This document shows, piece by piece, positions 5,559 to 15,670 of a stretch of 38,544 bases of DNA; positions within the stretch are counted from its first letter, which is position 1; each line of letters starts with the position of its first letter. The notes under the pieces were generated by a model. The model worked only from the letters and a program-made list of their open reading frames with translations, was not told the DNA's origin and did not search any database. Made by a program: the position numbers and the translations under genes. The stretch comes from a virus, in IMG/VR virus record IMGVR_UViG_3300017917_001353, positions 1-38,544 of that record; one strand, written 5' to 3'.

Positions 5559-8500
5559 ATGAGTGAAAAAAAGTATTATACGATAGGTGCAACCACCCCT
5601 GAAGCGTGGGAACGTATTCATGCAGTGTTGACTCAGGATGGTACCCTAGACGATAATATACCACCTAGATCAGTTGAATGCGTGGACCTAAAGGAACACA
5701 GTCCCACAAGAGCAGTTTATCTATTAGATGATAACGAAGCCGCACAATTAAGTCAACACCCAGATGTAAAGTTTATTGAGTTAGATAGATCCAAATATCC
5801 AGAACTATTTCCTTCTCCGCCTAACGAAGATTTCCATTACGGCAATAGATACACCGCACCAACTAAGAATCACAGAGATATTATAGCAGGCGGCTATCCA
5901 AATCCTGTAACCACAGCCGACATCAACAGATCGGGCTTTCAGGTACTACGCGGCTCTACTCGTAAGAACCCGTGGGCTACTGCAACTTCTGTTGTTTCGA
6001 GCAGAATTCCAAACGTAACAGGCACAGGTAAAGATGTAGACGTTATCGTTGGGGACGAGGGCTGCTGGTTCGGGCACGTAGAATTTGCCAACAACACAGG
6101 TACAGGCCCTGCTGACTACATTGGCGGTAACCCTTTACCAGGTAACGGAACCTGTGACCTACTGGACCTAGTTCTAGACGGTCCTTATTATATTGACCCT
6201 GCGTGGTTCAATGCAAACCCTGGTACACGATTAATGACACGTTGGGATGGAACGATTGTCCCTACAGAAACAGCAGCCAGAGCTTGGTGGAGTAATGCAG
6301 CACAGCGTTCTGCACAGTTTGCCAGTGCAGGTACTGTGGCAATTCCTAGTTACTACACAAGAGCAGACTGTAACGGATCTAACACAAGTAAGCCTACCTA
6401 TCCAGACGGCGTACACGGAACACCTTGTGCCGGACAGACCTACGGAAGAACACACGGCTGGGCCTACAATGCAAACAAATGGTTTGTAAATGCCTACGGT
6501 AATTATGGACTTTGGCCAGTTGACAATTACTTTGATGTGATGAAAATATTCCATCAAACAAAGCCCATTAATCCTACATACGGTAACAAGAACCCTACAA
6601 TATCTAGCAACAGTTGGGGATATCGTGCCACTCAGGGCAGCACAGGTTATTATTATTTTAGACAAGGTACATCGGGCACAGGCGGAGTTGCTTATAGCTC
6701 TAAGCCTGCGTTCATGCAGTATCTAGGCAGTACAGGTGACGGCGGCCGATTCAAAGGCGAAATGATTGACAACGGATTGACCACAGCAGGCGATGAAATG
6801 ATTGCTGCCGGTGTTATCTTTGTTGCAGCCGCAGGAAACAGTAACCAACAACAGGTAACTTCAGATCATCCTAACTACAATAACTATTGGAGTTCTAGTC
6901 CATCTACACCACTGACAAGTGCAACACACAACGAGTTCGGCGAGTCCTGCTACAACACAACTAATCGAAGAGGTTTCCCTCAGCACATCGGAAAATACTA
7001 TTCTGGAACAGCAACAATATACCCTGCGATTAATATCGGTGCGTTAGACGACGACTATGCTCCAGGTAGTAAAGAGCGCAAGGTAAATTACAGTGACATG
7101 GGTAATGACATTGATGTCTTTACACCAGGAGATGGAACAATTTCTGCAAACTACGGCTCTGGTCTACTGATCCCTCGTTATGATCAGCGCACTGAGCCAG
7201 GTAGTATAACATCTTATGATGCAAGATTTAACGGAACTAGTTCAGCATGTCCAACCGCTACAGGTTTAATTGCAACTATCTTAGAAAACAATAGAACATG
7301 GACATGGCAGAATGTAAGAAATTGGTTACACGATCTAACTCCTCACACTTCTTCTACATTCTATATCGGAGTAGAACCAAGCACGGCAACAGATCCTTCT
7401 TGGTCAGACCTAAACAGCCTTCAAGGCGCTGCTCCTCGTGTATTATATAATGCTAGTCTGGTTGCTACAACTGCAATTAATTTTGTATCCTTAAATGCAT
7501 ACAGTCCAGCGTCTACTCAAATTCCTGTAACTGCATCGGGTGGCACAGGAGTTTACTCTTACTCAATTAGTCCTGCACTACCTGCAGGGCTGTCATACAG
7601 TTCGACTGGTACACTATCTGGTACGCCAACGGTTCTTTCGTCAACAGCAACTTACACAGTTACCGTAGATGATCAAGACGACGTAGCATCTGCTACATTT
7701 AGTTTAAACGTTTATGCAACACCCCTAGTATCGCAGTTAACAACATCAACTGTAAAGATACAGCCGTTAACAACTACCACAGCATTTACGCCTGTAACAG
7801 TTACCGGAGGTAACGGCGCAAAGACCTTTGGTATATCACCTGCATTGCCAGGCACACTAACAATCAACGCAGCCACTGGTCAAATCAATCCAGGTGTTGT
7901 AACAACATTGTTTACAACAACCTTTACTGTAACAGTATCGGATCAAGTAGGACAGAGCACTTCGAAACAGTTTACACTGATTTCTGAAGCACCTCCCCTA
8001 TCTTTATCAGTTGACTACCCTACAGTAAGAATTAACCCATTTGTTACAATATTGCCTATCGCTCCAGTCTCTACCGTTGGAGGATTTGGTACAAAGACTT
8101 ACAGCATCAGTCCGTCTTTGCCCGGTACACTGACTTTCAATACAGCGACCGGCGAGATTGGAGCAGGTGTTGTAACAACATTGTTTACCACGACATTCAC
8201 GATTTCTGTAAGCGACCAAGTAGGTCAAAGTTCTTCTACGCAATTTGATTTAGTATCGGAGATTGTACCGTTGTCCGTTAATACACAGGTTGCCTCTAGA
8301 ACCGTATTAGCATTACAACCAATATCTCCCTATGTGCCTGTTGCAGCCGGCGGCGGTAGTGGTGTCCTTACATATTCTGTAACTCCTGCACTACCAGCAG
8401 GAATTGTATTCAATACAGCAACTGGTCAGGTATCTGGTACTCCTAGTGTACTAGTTAACAACTCTACACATCTAGTTACAGTTAGCGATCAGTTAGGACA

Positions 8501-11015
8501 AAGTCTTAGTGCAAACTTTTCTATCACGGTTCAACCTGTTCCTATTGTAATCAATACTGGGACCAAACGAGTTGTATATCTTAGAAATCAAACTATTACT
8601 CCATTCGTTCCGTTATCTGCATCTGGCGGCAGCGGAGTGCTAACGTATTCGATTAATCCTCCTCTGCCAGAAGGACTAACCCTTAACCCTAGCACAGGCG
8701 CATTGTCAGGAAACACTGGACTGTATATGAAGTCTACATTGTTTACAATGACAGTGGCAGATCAATTAGGACAATCGAAAAACTATCAGTTCTCAATTAA
8801 GATAGCATCAGAACTGAACTTAATTGAATCCGAAGATCAAAATCTTGTACATGATGCTTTATTCAGCATTATGGGTACGACTGCTACAGGCTACGGTGCA
8901 GTATTAATTGGCGACCCAGTTGACCCCGGCCAACTAGTTGAAGCAGATGAATGGAATGAGTTGTTGATGGACGTTGAAAGATGTCTAATACATCAGAATG
9001 GTACTTCAACAAATAACATCATTGCTGCGAGTACAGGTAGCATTGTAGACTTTGCTACACCTGCTAGGATGTACACCACAATTCAGTTCTTACAAAAGAA
9101 CATTGATCAAGTACACCCAAGTCAATTAGATTCGTTTACCTACAACACAAATCAATTGAGTCCTGTTTATTGGACATCTACTAACTATTCTAGTACCGCT
9201 ACTATGGTCGCCGGTAATGGTTACATGACAACCATTAACTGGACATGGTTCTATGAAAATCAACTTCGTTATTTCTTTAACCTAGGTGGCACACTACAAC
9301 CTCAAATTAAGATTGCAGAACCAACTGGGGCAAATGCTAAGAAAGGTTGGAAAGACCTAATTGCCGCTGCCAACCAAGTTGTATTTGGAAAAGAAGAATT
9401 CCTTCAAGCACTGTCTAACCCTAACAAGACATTTATCTACACTGTGGTAGGCAGTGGTGCAGCAGGCGACGCAAAAGGAAAGGTTATAGAAACCAGAAAG
9501 ACAAAGATCATTAGTGAGAAGTACGGCAAACGAATTATCTATAAGAATAAGGATGCTAAAAACTACTCTGCTAATGCACTAACTGTTACATTCAGAGTAA
9601 TGGGTAGTACCATCGTAGGTTCTATGAACTTCGTTGCAGGTCTAGCACTTAAGAAGGCAGGTCCTAAGAAAAAGACTGGTAAAGAAATTATCAAGTACAA
9701 TAAGAAAAATAACAAGAAACATATTTTCTTTGGAAAGAAAGTTATTGATATCTTTACCAAGAAGATCATTGGTAAGTACATTGGTGTTAGAGTTAGACTA
9801 GAAACAGACTTCAAGACAACATACTCTACCGGTGCGAATGGAGGCATCGCTGCACAGATTCCACAGACACAATTGATTGGTAATTATGTTAGTGCGGCGC
9901 CTAGCCCTGTGCCAGAGTTCGTGATGGGCGTAGGAGATACAGAATCGCAGATGATCGTGTTGAGAAACAACAGCACATTTACCTGTGAAGTTTCTGACAT
10001 TGTTCTTAGCGGCTATACGACAGGAACGGTTACCCCTACAACATTAACAATACCTGCGTTCAGCAGCGGCACATTTAGTTTATCCTACACAGGATCACAT
10101 GCTGGACATCATAAAGGTCTAGTTGACGTCTTATGTAACGTAAACAGACTGACACTGTTTACAGAAGTTAATGTTGGTAGCACCAATCCTCCGAACCTAG
10201 TACTGACCACATCTACCTACGATGTTATCAGTCAAGACTTCGTTGTTGACCATGCGGGTGGGTATTTCAAGAGCTTCGACTTGAACTTTGTTCCTGGCCC
10301 AGGATTTACCCATACTCCAAAACTTCCAGATACCATAGATTCATTTAATGTTACGTTTAATCCTAAAAATCTAGTGAATGGTGTTTATACTGCGGGTGTA
10401 GAAGTTACAGTTACTCCGTTAGACAGCAGTCAAGAACCGACAGTGTGGACAGTTCCTGTGGCCATTACACTGGCTGTTGAAAATAGACACATTGCAGATT
10501 GGACAAGTTGCAAACTAGGCAATAACACGAAACTAGGTTTGAGTTATGATATCATCGGAGGCAGAACATATCTAACAGCAGGTATTGGTCTGGGTTCTCC
10601 GTCTATTGCAGAGCTAGGTGTTGCTGAGTCTAATTTTGATTCTTGGAGCGAAGTCTATAGAATTCCTCTCGAAGCAACTACACGAAGGATTTATTCTAAA
10701 GACTATAGAATAAAGGCTGCTGAAGATTTTGTCTACGGCGAATACTTTGGTGTTGGAAGTGCAAGAGGTAGTATACTAACCTGCAACTATGATGGTAAAG
10801 GAAACCTCGAAGTGCTAATGAACACAGTCTATACAGTTCCTGGACAAAATACCAACGAAGTGTTAGACCTAAGTACAGCATTTAGATACTATGACAGCAG
10901 ACGCAGTGCTCAGTTACAGCAGTTGAGCGGACTAACACAAGGTGGCCAGTGCTATGTGTTTAATGGATTTGAAAGATCCGGCGATCTGATGCTAAACCTA
11001 GTGCTACCAAATTAA
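5559..11015 (+). CDS. Giant virion protein with subtilisin-like protease domain and He_PIG repeats, 1818 aa
   Basis: Predicted structural (neck/tail/fibre) protein with an embedded S8-type serine protease. Residues 1-85 resemble an inhibitory propeptide (VYLLDDNEAAQLSQHPDVKF). Residues about 150-590 hold the protease: Asp166 in VIVGDEG, His286 in GVHGTPCAG, oxyanion Asn427 in AAAGNS and Ser561 in NGTSSACPTATG, so the triad is complete. Five Ig-like He_PIG repeats follow at about 640-718, 724-812, 814-902, 905-993 and 996-1083, each with SPxLPxG...TGxxxG. Residues about 1090-1255 (EADEWNELLMDVERCLIHQNG ... WTWFYENQLRYFFNLGG) match a module I associate with T4-type marine phage virion proteins. 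Lys-rich and beta-sandwich stretches complete the C-terminus. A late-type box lies upstream. Whether the protease acts on the virion, itself or host surface proteins is unknown. Confidence 0.85.
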   Translation: MSEKKYYTIGATTPEAWERIHAVLTQDGTLDDNIPPRSVECVDLKEHSPTRAVYLLDDNEAAQLSQHPDVKFIELDRSKYPELFPSPPNEDFHYGNRYTAPTKNHRDIIAGGYPNPVTTADINRSGFQVLRGSTRKNPWATATSVVSSRIPNVTGTGKDVDVIVGDEGCWFGHVEFANNTGTGPADYIGGNPLPGNGTCDLLDLVLDGPYYIDPAWFNANPGTRLMTRWDGTIVPTETAARAWWSNAAQRSAQFASAGTVAIPSYYTRADCNGSNTSKPTYPDGVHGTPCAGQTYGRTHGWAYNANKWFVNAYGNYGLWPVDNYFDVMKIFHQTKPINPTYGNKNPTISSNSWGYRATQGSTGYYYFRQGTSGTGGVAYSSKPAFMQYLGSTGDGGRFKGEMIDNGLTTAGDEMIAAGVIFVAAAGNSNQQQVTSDHPNYNNYWSSSPSTPLTSATHNEFGESCYNTTNRRGFPQHIGKYYSGTATIYPAINIGALDDDYAPGSKERKVNYSDMGNDIDVFTPGDGTISANYGSGLLIPRYDQRTEPGSITSYDARFNGTSSACPTATGLIATILENNRTWTWQNVRNWLHDLTPHTSSTFYIGVEPSTATDPSWSDLNSLQGAAPRVLYNASLVATTAINFVSLNAYSPASTQIPVTASGGTGVYSYSISPALPAGLSYSSTGTLSGTPTVLSSTATYTVTVDDQDDVASATFSLNVYATPLVSQLTTSTVKIQPLTTTTAFTPVTVTGGNGAKTFGISPALPGTLTINAATGQINPGVVTTLFTTTFTVTVSDQVGQSTSKQFTLISEAPPLSLSVDYPTVRINPFVTILPIAPVSTVGGFGTKTYSISPSLPGTLTFNTATGEIGAGVVTTLFTTTFTISVSDQVGQSSSTQFDLVSEIVPLSVNTQVASRTVLALQPISPYVPVAAGGGSGVLTYSVTPALPAGIVFNTATGQVSGTPSVLVNNSTHLVTVSDQLGQSLSANFSITVQPVPIVINTGTKRVVYLRNQTITPFVPLSASGGSGVLTYSINPPLPEGLTLNPSTGALSGNTGLYMKSTLFTMTVADQLGQSKNYQFSIKIASELNLIESEDQNLVHDALFSIMGTTATGYGAVLIGDPVDPGQLVEADEWNELLMDVERCLIHQNGTSTNNIIAASTGSIVDFATPARMYTTIQFLQKNIDQVHPSQLDSFTYNTNQLSPVYWTSTNYSSTATMVAGNGYMTTINWTWFYENQLRYFFNLGGTLQPQIKIAEPTGANAKKGWKDLIAAANQVVFGKEEFLQALSNPNKTFIYTVVGSGAAGDAKGKVIETRKTKIISEKYGKRIIYKNKDAKNYSANALTVTFRVMGSTIVGSMNFVAGLALKKAGPKKKTGKEIIKYNKKNNKKHIFFGKKVIDIFTKKIIGKYIGVRVRLETDFKTTYSTGANGGIAAQIPQTQLIGNYVSAAPSPVPEFVMGVGDTESQMIVLRNNSTFTCEVSDIVLSGYTTGTVTPTTLTIPAFSSGTFSLSYTGSHAGHHKGLVDVLCNVNRLTLFTEVNVGSTNPPNLVLTTSTYDVISQDFVVDHAGGYFKSFDLNFVPGPGFTHTPKLPDTIDSFNVTFNPKNLVNGVYTAGVEVTVTPLDSSQEPTVWTVPVAITLAVENRHIADWTSCKLGNNTKLGLSYDIIGGRTYLTAGIGLGSPSIAELGVAESNFDSWSEVYRIPLEATTRRIYSKDYRIKAAEDFVYGEYFGVGSARGSILTCNYDGKGNLEVLMNTVYTVPGQNTNEVLDLSTAFRYYDSRRSAQLQQLSGLTQGGQCYVFNGFERSGDLMLNLVLPN
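7719..8270 (+). repeat. Recent tandem duplication of an Ig-like module (repeats 2 and 3)
   Basis: Inside the giant gene, repeats 2 and 3 are much closer to each other than to the rest: both have TTLFTTTFT, VSDQVGQS and the same strand order. At DNA level a 25-nt segment is identical at 7891-7915 and 8164-8188, offset 273 bp (91 codons, in frame). Confidence 0.8.
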
Positions 11016-11024
11016 ATTTGTCAC

Positions 11025-11056
11025 AAGCGTACTCTAAGATAAATTAGAGTATGCTT
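11025..11056 (+). promoter_or_regulatory. Stem-loop enclosing a start codon
   Basis: AAGCGTACTCTA (11025-11036) pairs with TAGAGTATGCTT (11045-11056) over 12 bp with a single G-U pair; the loop is AGATAAAT. The ATG of the next gene (11051-11053) lies inside the 3' arm, and no T-run follows, so this looks like a translational control hairpin or an mRNA 3'-end structure rather than an intrinsic terminator. Confidence 0.6.
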
Positions 11057-13066
11057 GACAACATTCCACGAGTACCCCCAGAAAAAGTTAAATCAGCCAA
11101 ATGGAACGGTGATCCATTAGAGTATGATCTACAACTCTATACTCTAGGAGAAGGCGAGGATGAGTTTTGGGTACTAAATCCAGAATTTGAACAGAGCCAT
11201 ATTCCGTTCTTCATTGATCATATCCCAGACAGTAGAAAGTGTGTAGTCTTTAACTATCAAGGGCAATGGGTCGCCAAAGTTTTTAAAGACGGCTGGTATC
11301 CTTATCACGGCTATGAAAGTATAGAAATATCTATTCCAAAACTAGCATGGTCTCGAAATCCTGATATTGACAGTAGAATGAATTTCAATATCGATCCTAG
11401 GACTACATACAGTCTTGACTTCTGGGATCAAAATTATGAAATGTATTGGGCTATAGATCCGCGTTTCTTTCCTCACGAAGGCGAAGTATGGGTCTACAAA
11501 GCGTCAGTTATCGGTAAAAAAACTACCGGCACAAAGTTTATGGGATACCTAACACCTAACGTCGTTGTTGAACGTAACGACTCTTTGGACTTTCTAGAAC
11601 TAGATCAAGACGAACTATATCCTCCATACTATGATTTAGATAATGAATGCGTATTCATACTAGATAAAAACTTTACAGGCAACGAGATAGTAGAAGTAGC
11701 GTCAATTAAACCTGCATACAAAAAAGTGTCAGGTCGAAGAATAATTGGTACAGTTACTCCGGAAGTCAAAATTAAAATTAATCCAAAGTTAAAAGACATA
11801 AACTTTGACATATCCGATACGATCATCTATTACGACAATCTAGCAAAAGAAAACATTTGGATGTTAGATCACAAATATCTAGGACCAGACGACACTGAAC
11901 TGTGGGCAGTAAAACTTACACTAGTAGATAAGCCTAAAGGAAAAGTAATCGTGGGGGAAATCTCTCCGCAGTTTACACTAGAGTATAATCCAGATCTTCC
12001 TGAATTAATCTATGATCTAGATTTTAAAGCACCTTGGTATGACTTAAAATATGAGCACATGTGGATGCTAGACTCTGACCACACTAGAGATTTACAAGAG
12101 GAAATGTGGGCTGTTAAAGTTAAGGCAACAGATGAGCCAGTAGGAACAAAAATTGTAGGTAGCATTGAACCTTGCGGAGAACTAGAGCTCAACGGTGATG
12201 TGACAGTTCCTTTCGAGTTACCAGAAAACTTTGCAGTTCAATACTACGATCTTGCATATGAACATGTTTGGGTATCTAGAGAAGGCGAAGAAAAGATTCA
12301 GGTCGCTCGTTTATGCTATGTAGAAGAACCGCGCGGCCGAAAAGAATTTGACGTCACTGAAGAACTCAACGAAGATCAGTTAGATGTTATCTTTATCAGT
12401 TACAACGAACCAAATGCAGAAAACAATTGGAATCGCGTAAAAGAAAAAGCACCCTGGGCTCAGCGTGTTGACGGCGTAAAAGGCATCCTAAACGCACATA
12501 AAGCCGCAGCCAAAAAGTCCAGAACAGACATGTTCTATGTAGTAGACGGTGATGCACATTTAATAGACACTTGGAAATTTAACTATCGTCCTAGTATTTT
12601 TGATAGAGACTGTACCTATATTTGGGCAGCAGTTAATCCATTAACTAATTTGACTTATGGCCACGGCGGTGTTAAACTGTTTTCTAAAGAGAAATTATTA
12701 AAATTAAAAAAGTGGAGAACTTTGGACATGACTACCTGCGTCTCTGAAAAAATCAAAGTAATGAGCGAAGTAAGCAACGTAACAGAGTTCAACACAGATG
12801 AATTCAGTGCTTGGAAGACTGCATTCAGAGAATGTGTAAAACTCTCTTTGAATGTCCAAACAGATCATGCAAATGAAAACCACAAAGTGCGATTAGATGC
12901 ATGGCAACATATTGATGCTAACTTATCTTTCTCCCGTGCTGCCATGGCGGGTGCTCTGCAGGGTATGGAGTTCTTTAAAGAACACGAGTTTGATGCAGAT
13001 GCTTTAACTAAGATCAACGACAGAGAATGGTTAGAGCAAAGATATAATACAACCTATAAGAAATAA
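11051..13066 (+). CDS. Repeat-containing protein with C-terminal GT-A-like glycosyltransferase domain, 671 aa
   Basis: Two parts. Residues about 20-430 are built from roughly 80-residue repeats whose signature is YDL-x-YE-x-x-W-x-LD followed by E-x-WAVK and VG-x-I-x-P (for example YWAIDPRF, IWMLDHKYL, MWMLDSDH, HVWVSREG). Residues 444-671 look like a GT-A nucleotide-sugar transferase: LDVIFISYNEPN, a VDGVKGILNAHKAAA segment and FYVVDGDAHLI with a DxD-type motif at Asp499/Asp501, followed by YGHGGVKLFS. The start lies in a hairpin and has no strong SD. Position directly after the giant fibre-like gene suggests it glycosylates or attaches to it; that is inference. Confidence 0.7.
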   Translation: MLDNIPRVPPEKVKSAKWNGDPLEYDLQLYTLGEGEDEFWVLNPEFEQSHIPFFIDHIPDSRKCVVFNYQGQWVAKVFKDGWYPYHGYESIEISIPKLAWSRNPDIDSRMNFNIDPRTTYSLDFWDQNYEMYWAIDPRFFPHEGEVWVYKASVIGKKTTGTKFMGYLTPNVVVERNDSLDFLELDQDELYPPYYDLDNECVFILDKNFTGNEIVEVASIKPAYKKVSGRRIIGTVTPEVKIKINPKLKDINFDISDTIIYYDNLAKENIWMLDHKYLGPDDTELWAVKLTLVDKPKGKVIVGEISPQFTLEYNPDLPELIYDLDFKAPWYDLKYEHMWMLDSDHTRDLQEEMWAVKVKATDEPVGTKIVGSIEPCGELELNGDVTVPFELPENFAVQYYDLAYEHVWVSREGEEKIQVARLCYVEEPRGRKEFDVTEELNEDQLDVIFISYNEPNAENNWNRVKEKAPWAQRVDGVKGILNAHKAAAKKSRTDMFYVVDGDAHLIDTWKFNYRPSIFDRDCTYIWAAVNPLTNLTYGHGGVKLFSKEKLLKLKKWRTLDMTTCVSEKIKVMSEVSNVTEFNTDEFSAWKTAFRECVKLSLNVQTDHANENHKVRLDAWQHIDANLSFSRAAMAGALQGMEFFKEHEFDADALTKINDREWLEQRYNTTYKK

Positions 13067-13068
13067 TT

Positions 13069-14463
13069 ATGAGCGAAGACTCGAGCCTGCACAGCAGGAT
13101 AAGAACTGTCATACCTATTATTAACGAAGTTAGTCAAACGTTTTGTCTAGCCAAGTGGTATCACACAACTCTGTATCTACAGACTGGAGAAACACACAGT
13201 TGTTATCATCCTCCTCCACATAAGATCAGCATCAAAGAGATCAGTAAAGATCCTAGCGCATTGCACAACACCTTGGCTAAGAAAATAGAACGCCAGGAAA
13301 TGTTAGTAGGTGTGCAGACAAAAGGTTGCCAGTATTGCTGGAACGTTGAAAACCTAAAAGGCGATCACCTAAGTGATAGACATCTGCGAAGTGCTGCGAT
13401 CTATACAGAAGATAGGTTCAACACTGCGAGTAGAGGCCCATGGGATCAAAATATTAATCCCGAATACGTTGAAATCAGTTTCGGTAACGAGTGTAATTTT
13501 AAATGCGGTTACTGCCATCCTAAGGCCAGCAGCCGTTTTTACAACGAGATTAAACAACACGGTCCTGTTGAAACAGTAAAGAATCATAGATGCGATATTG
13601 ACTGGCTCAAAATCTACGAGCGTGAAGAAGAAAACCCCTATGTTGATTCTTGGTGGAAGTGGTGGCCAGAACTGCGTAAAGAGTTAACCATCCTTCGCAT
13701 TACAGGTGGGGAACCGTTAATGCATTCTAGCACATGGAAGATGTTTGACAGCATACAAGAAGAACCTCTACCTTGGTTAGAATTAAACATCAATAGTAAC
13801 CTAGGTGTAAAGCCTGCTCTAGTTGATAAAATGATCAGCAAGGTTAACAGTATTATTGATAACAACGGAATCAAAACATTCAAACTGTTTACCAGCATTG
13901 ACACTTGGGGTCCTCGTGCCGAGTATATTCGCACAGGACTAGACTTATCTATATGGGAACGCAACCTCGATGCATACCTAACACAGACCGGCCAGCCTAT
14001 TAGTTTTATGATTACGTTCAATATTATGTCTGTTACGACATTTAAAGAATTGTTATCTAAGATATTAGAATGGCGCGGCAAGTATAATGCTTACAACAAA
14101 ACAGAAAAGCCTCAGATGATAAGGTTCGATACTCCGTATCTAAAAGAGCCGTTGCAGTACGACATTAACATTCTTCCTAAAGATGCGTTCATGCCTTATA
14201 TGGAAGATAGTCTACAGTTTATGAAAGACAACTTAGACGACAACGATCTTTCTAAGTTTACCACTGTAGAATACGAAAAGTTTAGACGGGTCGTCGACTA
14301 TATGAAAAGTGCAACATACTCTGACGAACAGTTGCTTGAAGGACGTCGGGACTTTTACAATTGGTTCAATGCATTAGATTCAAGACGAGACACAAACTTT
14401 ACGCAGGTGTTTCCGGAGATGAAGGACTTTTACAATCAGTGTGGATTACTAGCCAATGAGTGA
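13069..14463 (+). CDS. Radical SAM protein with N-terminal twitch-like Cys motif, 464 aa
   Basis: Radical SAM enzyme: cleaves S-adenosylmethionine at a [4Fe-4S] cluster. The cluster motif is C142-x3-C146-x2-C149 (ECNFKCGYC), followed by RITGGEPLM. Before the core lies an N-terminal twitch-like auxiliary region with TFCLAKWYH (C26), SCYHPP (C45) and GCQYC (C87, C90), which may hold a second cluster. The C-terminal segment has the pattern DSRRDTNFTQVFPEMKDFYN, shared with the next two genes (NEDFVSVFPEL, EDWINSIPEL). Substrate unknown. First of three consecutive related genes; it overlaps the next by 8 nt. Confidence 0.88.
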   Translation: MSEDSSLHSRIRTVIPIINEVSQTFCLAKWYHTTLYLQTGETHSCYHPPPHKISIKEISKDPSALHNTLAKKIERQEMLVGVQTKGCQYCWNVENLKGDHLSDRHLRSAAIYTEDRFNTASRGPWDQNINPEYVEISFGNECNFKCGYCHPKASSRFYNEIKQHGPVETVKNHRCDIDWLKIYEREEENPYVDSWWKWWPELRKELTILRITGGEPLMHSSTWKMFDSIQEEPLPWLELNINSNLGVKPALVDKMISKVNSIIDNNGIKTFKLFTSIDTWGPRAEYIRTGLDLSIWERNLDAYLTQTGQPISFMITFNIMSVTTFKELLSKILEWRGKYNAYNKTEKPQMIRFDTPYLKEPLQYDINILPKDAFMPYMEDSLQFMKDNLDDNDLSKFTTVEYEKFRRVVDYMKSATYSDEQLLEGRRDFYNWFNALDSRRDTNFTQVFPEMKDFYNQCGLLANE

Positions 14464-15670
14464 TACGAATAAATTATTAACTGAAAGTAAAGTGTTTTGC
14501 ATGGCTCCGTGGATTCATGCACACACTAATCCTATCGGTGATGCACATCCTTGCTGCATTGCAAAGGGTATCTTTGCACGGCAAGCAGACTTAAACGGTA
14601 TTGTTAATTCCGAAGGCATGAAGTCTCTAAGACAAGACATGCTTAACGGTAAGGAAAACTCTGCCTGTGTTGCTTGTTACAAACACGAAGAACAGAAGTT
14701 AGACAGTTTCCGCCAATGGTTCAACAGAGAGTACGGAAGCCATGCTTCTTATTCTATCGCAAACACACGTAAAGACGGAACGTTAGATCATTTTAAAATG
14801 CGTTACTTTGATCTACGGTTCAACAACATCTGTAACTTTAAATGCAGGACCTGTAACGCTAGTTTTAGTAGCCAGTGGGAACAAGAGGACCTTAAGCGTA
14901 AGGTGCCTTGGGCAAGAGTGTTACCTCGTAATACTGAAATACTCAGTGAAGTATTAGAACATGTTCCTTACATGGAACATGCTTACTTTGCAGGCGGCGA
15001 GCCTTTGATTACAGAAGAACATTACATCTTACTAGAAGAAATGATTCGACTAGGTAAAACTGATATTAAACTAAAATACAATTCTAATGTCAGCAACCTA
15101 AAGTTCAAGAACAAAGACATTGTCGAGTTGTGGTCTAAGTTCAGTAACCCTATTGAAATGGCAGCAAGCATTGATCACTTTGGTGCTAAGGCCGAATATA
15201 TTAGAACAGGTACTAACTGGGAACAAGTTGAACGCAACCTATTGAAGTTGCGTGACACACCAAACGTTAAGTTACAATTAAATTCTGTTGTAAGTATCTT
15301 TAACTATGTGTCCTACGGCGAATTTGTATCTTACCTAGATATGGTAGGCATACTTGCACCGGAGTCTAGAATTGAGCTTACTCCTTACAACATGGTAGAC
15401 CCACTGCACTTAGCAGCACAGGCTCTACCGATTGATTTAAAACAGCAGGGAAAGCAGAACCTGCTATCTGTAATTGCCAAGATGCAGGGATTAGGTTATA
15501 GAAGTTTCCAGACTGGTATTTTAAAGCAGGCAATTGATTGGGTCGAGGCCGCGAATACCTGGGATCAAAACAAAGATAAATTTAAGCAGGAAATTAAGGA
15601 TATTGACACAGTCAGGAACGAAGACTTTGTCAGCGTATTCCCTGAACTGAAAGGACTGTTAGATGATTGA
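14456..15670 (+). CDS. Twitch-type radical SAM protein, 404 aa
   Basis: Second paralog. N-terminal auxiliary cysteines C15 (VFCMAPWIH), C33/C34 (HPCC) and C71/C74 (CVACY); radical SAM motif C126-x3-C130-x2-C133 (ICNFKCRTC), then YFAGGEPLI. The layout FCxxPWxH, PCC, CxxCY, RWxNxCNFKCRxC corresponds to the family annotated as twitch domain-containing radical SAM proteins, seen in phage and bacterial sugar-gene clusters, with no defined reaction that I know of. It overlaps both neighbours by 8 nt, so the three genes are likely co-translated. Confidence 0.9.
   Translation: MSDTNKLLTESKVFCMAPWIHAHTNPIGDAHPCCIAKGIFARQADLNGIVNSEGMKSLRQDMLNGKENSACVACYKHEEQKLDSFRQWFNREYGSHASYSIANTRKDGTLDHFKMRYFDLRFNNICNFKCRTCNASFSSQWEQEDLKRKVPWARVLPRNTEILSEVLEHVPYMEHAYFAGGEPLITEEHYILLEEMIRLGKTDIKLKYNSNVSNLKFKNKDIVELWSKFSNPIEMAASIDHFGAKAEYIRTGTNWEQVERNLLKLRDTPNVKLQLNSVVSIFNYVSYGEFVSYLDMVGILAPESRIELTPYNMVDPLHLAAQALPIDLKQQGKQNLLSVIAKMQGLGYRSFQTGILKQAIDWVEAANTWDQNKDKFKQEIKDIDTVRNEDFVSVFPELKGLLDD

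Noticed and set aside
6231-6665. Long open frame on the minus strand inside the giant virion gene
   Set aside because: It is Cys/Val-rich low-complexity translation antisense to a strongly supported gene, with no start signal.
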